Source: an uncultured bacterium (GTDB taxonomy: Bacteria > Desulfobacterota > Desulfovibrionia > Desulfovibrionales > Desulfovibrionaceae). Taken from it: a stretch of 9,432 nucleotides of DNA. The DNA is taken from assembly GCA_905215675.1 (NCBI GenBank), contig CAJMRA010000071.1:1-9432 (forward strand), written 5' to 3'. Each line of letters begins with the position of its first letter. Position 1 is the stretch's first letter. Below the pieces are notes generated by a model, which was given only the letters and a program-made list of their open reading frames with translations, was not told where the DNA came from and did no database searches. Below are positions 5,594 through 9,432 of this stretch, one piece after another. The translations under genes were made by a program, and so were the position numbers.

Positions 5594-5622
5594 GCGTTTC
5601 ACCTTTGAAAAAGGTGAAGCGC
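5594..5622 (+). repeat. Strong 13-bp hairpin after the acetyltransferase stop
   Basis: GCGTTTCACCTTT (5594-5606) pairs with AAAGGTGAAGCGC (5610-5622) around the loop GAA, with a single G-U pair. It begins two bases after the acetyltransferase stop codon. No T-run follows on the plus strand, so full termination is not expected; it may stabilise the upstream message or cause partial read-through into the two downstream genes. On the minus strand the sequence TTTTTC lies inside the stem. The 99-base spacer 5593-5691 holds nothing else recognised. Confidence 0.5.
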
Positions 5623-5676
5623 GAGGCGGCGGCATGGCCGTCGGAGCGTTTCGAGAGGGGAATGCCCCCCTGTTTT

Positions 5677-5680
5677 GAGG
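5677..5680 (+). promoter_or_regulatory. Ribosome binding site for the first paralog
   Basis: GAGG lies 11 bases before the ATG at 5692, and eight bases before an in-frame TTG at 5689. The frame is open back to 5605 through TTG (5605) and ATG (5662), but 5605 lies inside the hairpin and 5662 has purines too close to the start. The N-terminal membrane segment begins shortly after 5692, as in the paralog. Confidence 0.5.
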
Positions 5681-5691
5681 AATACCTGTTG

Positions 5692-7572
5692 ATGCCTACA
5701 ATTCTTTCGACGTCGTCGGCCCGCATATCGCCCTCCGTATGGCTGGGGTTCGGTCTGGTCGGCATTTGCATGCTTGTCGCCGGACTGCTGACGCCGCCCA
5801 TGGCCGACGATTATTACTTCGGCAGCGCTTCGTTGCAGCCCTTTGCCGATATCATGGCCGGCGCGCCCGTACAGCCGCTGGAACCGGCGCATTTCCCCGA
5901 TATTTTCCGCCGTGCCGTTCAGATGTATTCCACCTGGGACGGGCGGTTCATGTCCTATCTGGTCATAGGTTCGGCCCTGTGGCTGCCCCGGCTGATCACC
6001 GCCTCCGGCGTGGCTCTGGTATGCTGTCTGACAATCTTTCTGGCGCTGCTGCATATACTCGGCCCTGACTGGCGGCGTCAGCTGCGCTGGTGGCATGTGC
6101 CGCTGGCCGCCTCCCTGCTGCTCTGGGGTATGCCTACCTGCGGTTCCGTCTATTTCTGGCATACCGGTCTGGCCTATGCCATGGACTTGTGCGGTTCGCT
6201 TCTTTTCCTCCTGCCGTTCCGCTTCCTGGCGGAGCGCCACGCCGGATATGTCCCGGCGTCTCCGGCAACGACGGCGGCGTATGTGCTTCTTGCCCTGTGC
6301 CTCGGCCTGTTGCAGTACAATACGCCCATCCTGTGCCTGATCGCCGGGTCGGCGGCGCTCTGTCATTTCCTGTCTTGCAACGGTGCGTCCAAGCTCGTCG
6401 ATCGCCTGCGTCGAATCCTGCCCCTGATATGCGGTCTTGTCGTGCTGGCCGCGGCGATCGCCATTCTGTTTGCATCGCCGGGCAACGCGGAGCGCCTGCG
6501 TATTCAGGATGGCTGGTTTGCCGATCTTTCCCTTGGGGACAAGGTTGTCTTGTTCTTGCGGCGGCAGCCCCGGGTACAGTGCCTGTTCTGGCTTCCCTGG
6601 CTGCTGACAATCTGGGCCGCGGTGCTTCTCGTACTGCGCCATGGTCGTTCCTGGCTACGGTATGTTCCGCCGGTGGGCGCGGTCTTTCTTCTGCTTGGGC
6701 AAATGGGACAGGCCGCTTTTATATTCTCTCCGGCCCCCGCGCCCCGTGCCTATACGTCCTCGGTCGTTTTCATGCTTCTGGGGGCCTGCATACTGTTGCG
6801 CGCGGCCCGGCCTGCGGCCGGAGAGCGTGCCGCGCGGCTGCTGCGTGCGTGCGCGCTGCTTTTCTGTCTGGCGTTCTGGGCCCTTGTTCCCTATGAAATC
6901 ATGCACATGACGCAGGGCCGCGCGGAGCTTGCCGAACGTTCCCGCGTGCTGGCGGAGGCTGAGGGAACGGATATTCGCGTTCCTCCTTTGCAGACGCGGG
7001 GGCGTCCCTTCTTTCCTCTCGGCACGTATGTTCAGGATATCTCCCATGATCCCGGCTTCTGGATCAATCGGGTGGTGGCGGCCTACTGGAAAGTTCCGTC
7101 CGTGGCGTTGCAGATGCCGCCGGATCGTTATTTCCTGTATGCGGAAAACGATCGGCGTGTCCTGCTGCGCCTGCGGGGAGAGATGCTTTTCGTACAGGAA
7201 TGGCCCCAGGGGATTTTCGCCAGTCTCTATGTGTATTATCCGGCCAAATCGTCCTTTCTGGCCCGTTTCCCCGGACCGTTGGCGGATGCCCTGTCCGGCT
7301 GGGTTGCGCAGGGGCGGGGTGGAGACGCCCGCCTGCTGGCGCTGCCGCTGCTGTTTTCCATAACGCATTTGTCCCCGGCAACGCCCCGACAACGCCTCTG
7401 GGGGCTTTTCAACGGTGAAGCTGTCCACCTCTGGCTGGTTCATCCCGGCGACGGCCCCTCTTCCTTCCATGTCCTGCCTTTGCAGGAGCTTGACGAAGCC
7501 GAGGTTCTGCGTCGCTTCCCCGCCGCCGTTTCTCCGTCGGCTACGACGGACAATGCCGGAAGTGCGTCATGA
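5692..7572 (+). CDS. Polytopic membrane protein, DUF6056/GtrII-like putative GT-C glycosyltransferase (paralog A)
   Basis: This 626-residue protein has about eleven predicted membrane helices (first at 15-35, last near 384-402) and a soluble C-terminal part of about 220 residues. Motifs suggest the GT-C-like DUF6056/GtrII group: an early aspartate pair MADDYYFG (37-44) just after helix 1, STWDGRF (80-86), PTCGSVYFWHTGLAYAMD (148-165), QYNTPILCL (208-216), ASPGNAER (261-268), RAYTS (352-356) and DPGFWINRVVAAYWKVPSV (453-471). Such enzymes usually take sugar from a polyprenyl-phosphate donor on the periplasmic side; the DD pair would be the catalytic or metal site. The family call comes from memory of its motifs and is not proven. 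The next gene encodes a close paralog, overlapping by ATGA. Codons end in T more often than in that paralog. Function in O-chain decoration is inferred. Confidence 0.7.
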   Translation: MPTILSTSSARISPSVWLGFGLVGICMLVAGLLTPPMADDYYFGSASLQPFADIMAGAPVQPLEPAHFPDIFRRAVQMYSTWDGRFMSYLVIGSALWLPRLITASGVALVCCLTIFLALLHILGPDWRRQLRWWHVPLAASLLLWGMPTCGSVYFWHTGLAYAMDLCGSLLFLLPFRFLAERHAGYVPASPATTAAYVLLALCLGLLQYNTPILCLIAGSAALCHFLSCNGASKLVDRLRRILPLICGLVVLAAAIAILFASPGNAERLRIQDGWFADLSLGDKVVLFLRRQPRVQCLFWLPWLLTIWAAVLLVLRHGRSWLRYVPPVGAVFLLLGQMGQAAFIFSPAPAPRAYTSSVVFMLLGACILLRAARPAAGERAARLLRACALLFCLAFWALVPYEIMHMTQGRAELAERSRVLAEAEGTDIRVPPLQTRGRPFFPLGTYVQDISHDPGFWINRVVAAYWKVPSVALQMPPDRYFLYAENDRRVLLRLRGEMLFVQEWPQGIFASLYVYYPAKSSFLARFPGPLADALSGWVAQGRGGDARLLALPLLFSITHLSPATPRQRLWGLFNGEAVHLWLVHPGDGPSSFHVLPLQELDEAEVLRRFPAAVSPSATTDNAGSAS

Positions 7573-9359
7573 AACGCTCCGTTCTTGCGGCTTTTGCGTG
7601 CGTTTACCTCTGCGTGGCGCTGTTCTGCCTGCTGACGCCGCTCATTTCCGACGATTACTATTTCGGCAGTTCCTCGACGCAGCCCTTTGCCGCCATCATG
7701 GCCGGGGAGCCCGTGCTGCCGTTCGGGCCGGAATCCTTTGCCGACATCTTCCGCCGCGCCGCGCAGATGTACGCCACCTGGGACGGGCGTTTCGCGGCCT
7801 ATGTCACCTTCGGCTTCTATCTCTGGCTGCCGCCCCTCCTGTACGCCCTGCTGGTTGCGGGCGTGTTCTGCGCCACCGTCTTTCTGGCGCTGCTGCATGT
7901 CATGGGGCCCGGGGAACGGCGGCGGCTGACGCCCGCGGCTGTCGGACTCATGGCCGCCGCCCTGTGGTGGGGCATGCCCACCTGCGGTTCCGTCTATTTC
8001 TGGCGTACCGGGCTGGCCTACGCCATGGATATTTTCTGCGCGCTCTGCTTTCTGCTCCCTTTCCGCCGGCTGCTGGAACAGCCCGATTTGCGCGTCCGCA
8101 AGCCCTTTTCTCCCGCGGTCGTGGCGGCCTGGCTGCTGCTGACCTGCTATTTCGCCCTGTTGCAGTACAATACGCCCATTCTGTGCCTGCTCGCCGGGAC
8201 GGCGGCGCTCGGCCGCCTCTGGTTCCTCAATGCGGCGCTGCCGCCGGGCGAACGCCTGCGTCGTCTGTGGCCCCTGATCGGCGGCCTTGTCGTGCTGCTG
8301 GCCGGACTGGCTATCATCTTCAGCGCGCCCGGCAATGCCCAGCGCGTGCTGATTCGTGCGAACTGGTTCGGCGGGCTGTCCCTGCTCGACAAGATCCGCC
8401 TCTGGCTGCTGGCGCAGCCGCAGGTGCAGACCCTGCTCTGGCTCCCCTGGCTGCTGACCGTCTGGGCCGTGTGGGTGCTGGTCCGCCGTCACGGCCGGGC
8501 GTTTCTGCGGCATGTGCCGCCCACGGGTCTTGTCTTTCTCCTGCTGGGGCAGATGGGGCAGGGGGCCTATCTCTTCGCGCCCCGGCCCGATTCCCGCGCC
8601 TATACTTCCGTCTTTCTCTTCATGCTGCTGGGCGCGTGCATTCTCGCCCGTGCGGCCCTGACGCAGGCCGAACCCGCAAGCGCCCGGCGCGCCCGCCGCG
8701 CGGCCGTCTGTTTTCTTTGTCTCGTGTTGCTGACGCTGCCGCACGAACTGTCCCTCTTCCTGTCGGGAAGGGCCGAGCTGGCGGCGCGGTATGCCGTCTA
8801 TGCCGTTTCCGCCGGGCAGGACGTGCGCGTCGCCCCCCTGAAAACGCGCGGCGACCGTTTCTTTGTTCTCGGCGCGTATCAGCAGGACGTCACCCATGAT
8901 CCCGACTTCTGGATCAATCAGGTCGTGGCTCGCCACTGGAAACTGGCTTCCGTGGCCCTGCGCATGCCGCCCGATCGCGTCTTTTGCCACACAACCGGCG
9001 AGGGGCGGGAAGTCGTCCTGCAACAGCACGGCGCGACGCTGCGTCTGCTGCCTTCTCCGACGCCCGCCGCAAAGCGCTACTATGTCTATTATTACGGCAA
9101 GTCCGGCCTCGTGCGCTATCTGCCCGCAGGGATTGCGGACCCGCTCACCCGCTGGTTGCAGGAGGCGCGGCCCGGCGACGCGCGCCTGTGGCTGGTGCCG
9201 CTGCTCTACGCGCAGGCGCGCCTTGAGGAAAGCAGCCCGGCGCCCGTTACCCTGTGGGGCTATTACGCCTCGTTCCCCGATTCGCCCCTCTGGCTCGTGC
9301 GTCCCGGCGACGGCCCCGCCTCCTTCCGGCTGCTCCCCCTGTCGCCGTCGCGGGATTGA
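7569..9359 (+). CDS. Polytopic membrane protein, DUF6056/GtrII-like putative GT-C glycosyltransferase (paralog B)
   Basis: This 596-residue protein is homologous over its full length to its upstream neighbour, with more than half of residues shared by eye in the N-terminal half. It keeps every motif: ISDDYYFG (26-33), ATWDGRF (69-75), PTCGSVYFWRTGLAYAMD (137-154), QYNTPILCL (199-207), SAPGNAQR (252-259), RAYTS (343-347) and DPDFWINQVV (444-453), and the shared C-terminal WLVRPGDGP (575-583). About eleven helices precede a soluble tail of about 200 residues. It lacks the ten or so extra N-terminal residues of paralog A and that protein's Ser/Ala-rich C-terminal end. The start at 7569 overlaps the neighbour's stop (ATGA) with GGAAG at 7558-7562, so the two are co-translated. 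The pair may act on different sugars or as a heteromer; neither can be read from sequence. Confidence 0.7.
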   Translation: MKRSVLAAFACVYLCVALFCLLTPLISDDYYFGSSSTQPFAAIMAGEPVLPFGPESFADIFRRAAQMYATWDGRFAAYVTFGFYLWLPPLLYALLVAGVFCATVFLALLHVMGPGERRRLTPAAVGLMAAALWWGMPTCGSVYFWRTGLAYAMDIFCALCFLLPFRRLLEQPDLRVRKPFSPAVVAAWLLLTCYFALLQYNTPILCLLAGTAALGRLWFLNAALPPGERLRRLWPLIGGLVVLLAGLAIIFSAPGNAQRVLIRANWFGGLSLLDKIRLWLLAQPQVQTLLWLPWLLTVWAVWVLVRRHGRAFLRHVPPTGLVFLLLGQMGQGAYLFAPRPDSRAYTSVFLFMLLGACILARAALTQAEPASARRARRAAVCFLCLVLLTLPHELSLFLSGRAELAARYAVYAVSAGQDVRVAPLKTRGDRFFVLGAYQQDVTHDPDFWINQVVARHWKLASVALRMPPDRVFCHTTGEGREVVLQQHGATLRLLPSPTPAAKRYYVYYYGKSGLVRYLPAGIADPLTRWLQEARPGDARLWLVPLLYAQARLEESSPAPVTLWGYYASFPDSPLWLVRPGDGPASFRLLPLSPSRD

Positions 9360-9403
9360 GCGTTTGATCTTTGAGACGATAGGTTGAGATTCAGGGGGAG
9401 GGG

Positions 9404-9432
9404 AACCCCCTCTGCTAGCGCGAGAGGGGGTT
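9404..9432 (+). terminator. Likely terminator of the plus-strand cluster, cut by the window end
   Basis: AACCCCCTCT (9404-9413) pairs perfectly with AGAGGGGGTT (9423-9432) around a nine-base loop, 44 bases after the last stop codon. The window ends at TT, so whether a T-run follows cannot be seen. An alternative pairing of AGGGGG (9393-9398) with CCCCCT (9406-9411) competes with it. Position and stem strength fit an intrinsic terminator. Confidence 0.55.

Noticed and set aside
5605..5691. Longer N-terminus for paralog A from TTG at 5605 or ATG at 5662
   Set aside because: The 5605 codon lies inside the strong hairpin, and 5662 lacks a well-spaced ribosome binding site. The extra residues are polar and have no counterpart in paralog B.
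7415..8899. Open frame of 494 codons on the plus strand in another frame, spanning the A/B junction
   Set aside because: Arg/Ala/Pro-rich translation without motifs, overlapping two well-supported genes; an out-of-frame shadow.
7440..9029. Open frame of 529 codons on the minus strand, opposite paralog B
   Set aside because: Low-complexity Gln/Gly/Glu-rich translation typical of an antisense shadow. Motifs, ribosome binding site and coupling all support the plus-strand gene.

Overview
The window is GC-rich bacterial DNA with strong G/C preference at third codon positions and tight, often overlapping gene spacing. The gene content (polar amino acid ABC importer, O-antigen ligase family protein, large multi-spanning membrane proteins) points to a Gram-negative bacterium. 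A Desulfovibrio-like member of the Desulfovibrionaceae would fit the composition and style, but that is an impression from memory, not something the window proves. No RNA genes, insertion sequences, integrases or CRISPR arrays were seen.

Region 1 (about 1-2920, minus strand) is a complete polar amino acid ABC uptake operon read right to left: periplasmic binding protein (1749-2492), inner-membrane permease (798-1601) and ATPase (68-814). A 147-base gap with two perfect inverted repeats separates the binding protein from the permease; the permease and ATPase genes overlap by 17 bases. Upstream of the binding protein lies a 373-base non-coding stretch unusually rich in inverted repeats. It includes a perfect 13-base pair of arms, 101 bases apart, ending just before the ribosome binding site, with a terminator-like hairpin between the arms, and a 12-base palindrome further upstream.

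Region 2 (2866-3582, minus strand) is a single NYN/LabA-type PIN-like protein, probably a metal-dependent RNase or RNA-binding protein, with a glycine-rich and very acidic tail. It is transcribed away from region 3 across a 103-base gap.

Region 3 (3686-9359, plus strand) is a four-gene cluster: an O-antigen ligase/polymerase family protein, a phosphinothricin-acetyltransferase-like GNAT enzyme (ATGA overlap), and two tandem paralogous polytopic membrane proteins that resemble DUF6056/GtrII-like GT-C glycosyltransferases (again joined by an ATGA overlap). It ends at a strong hairpin cut by the window edge. The only break in the cluster is a 99-base spacer after the acetyltransferase, which begins with a 13-bp hairpin. 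The likeliest common theme is assembly or decoration of a surface polysaccharide: the ligase transfers a lipid-linked glycan, and the paralogs may add or transfer sugars on the periplasmic side. This cassette is the best candidate here for something undescribed. The assignment rests on motifs and context, and no substrate can be read from the sequence.
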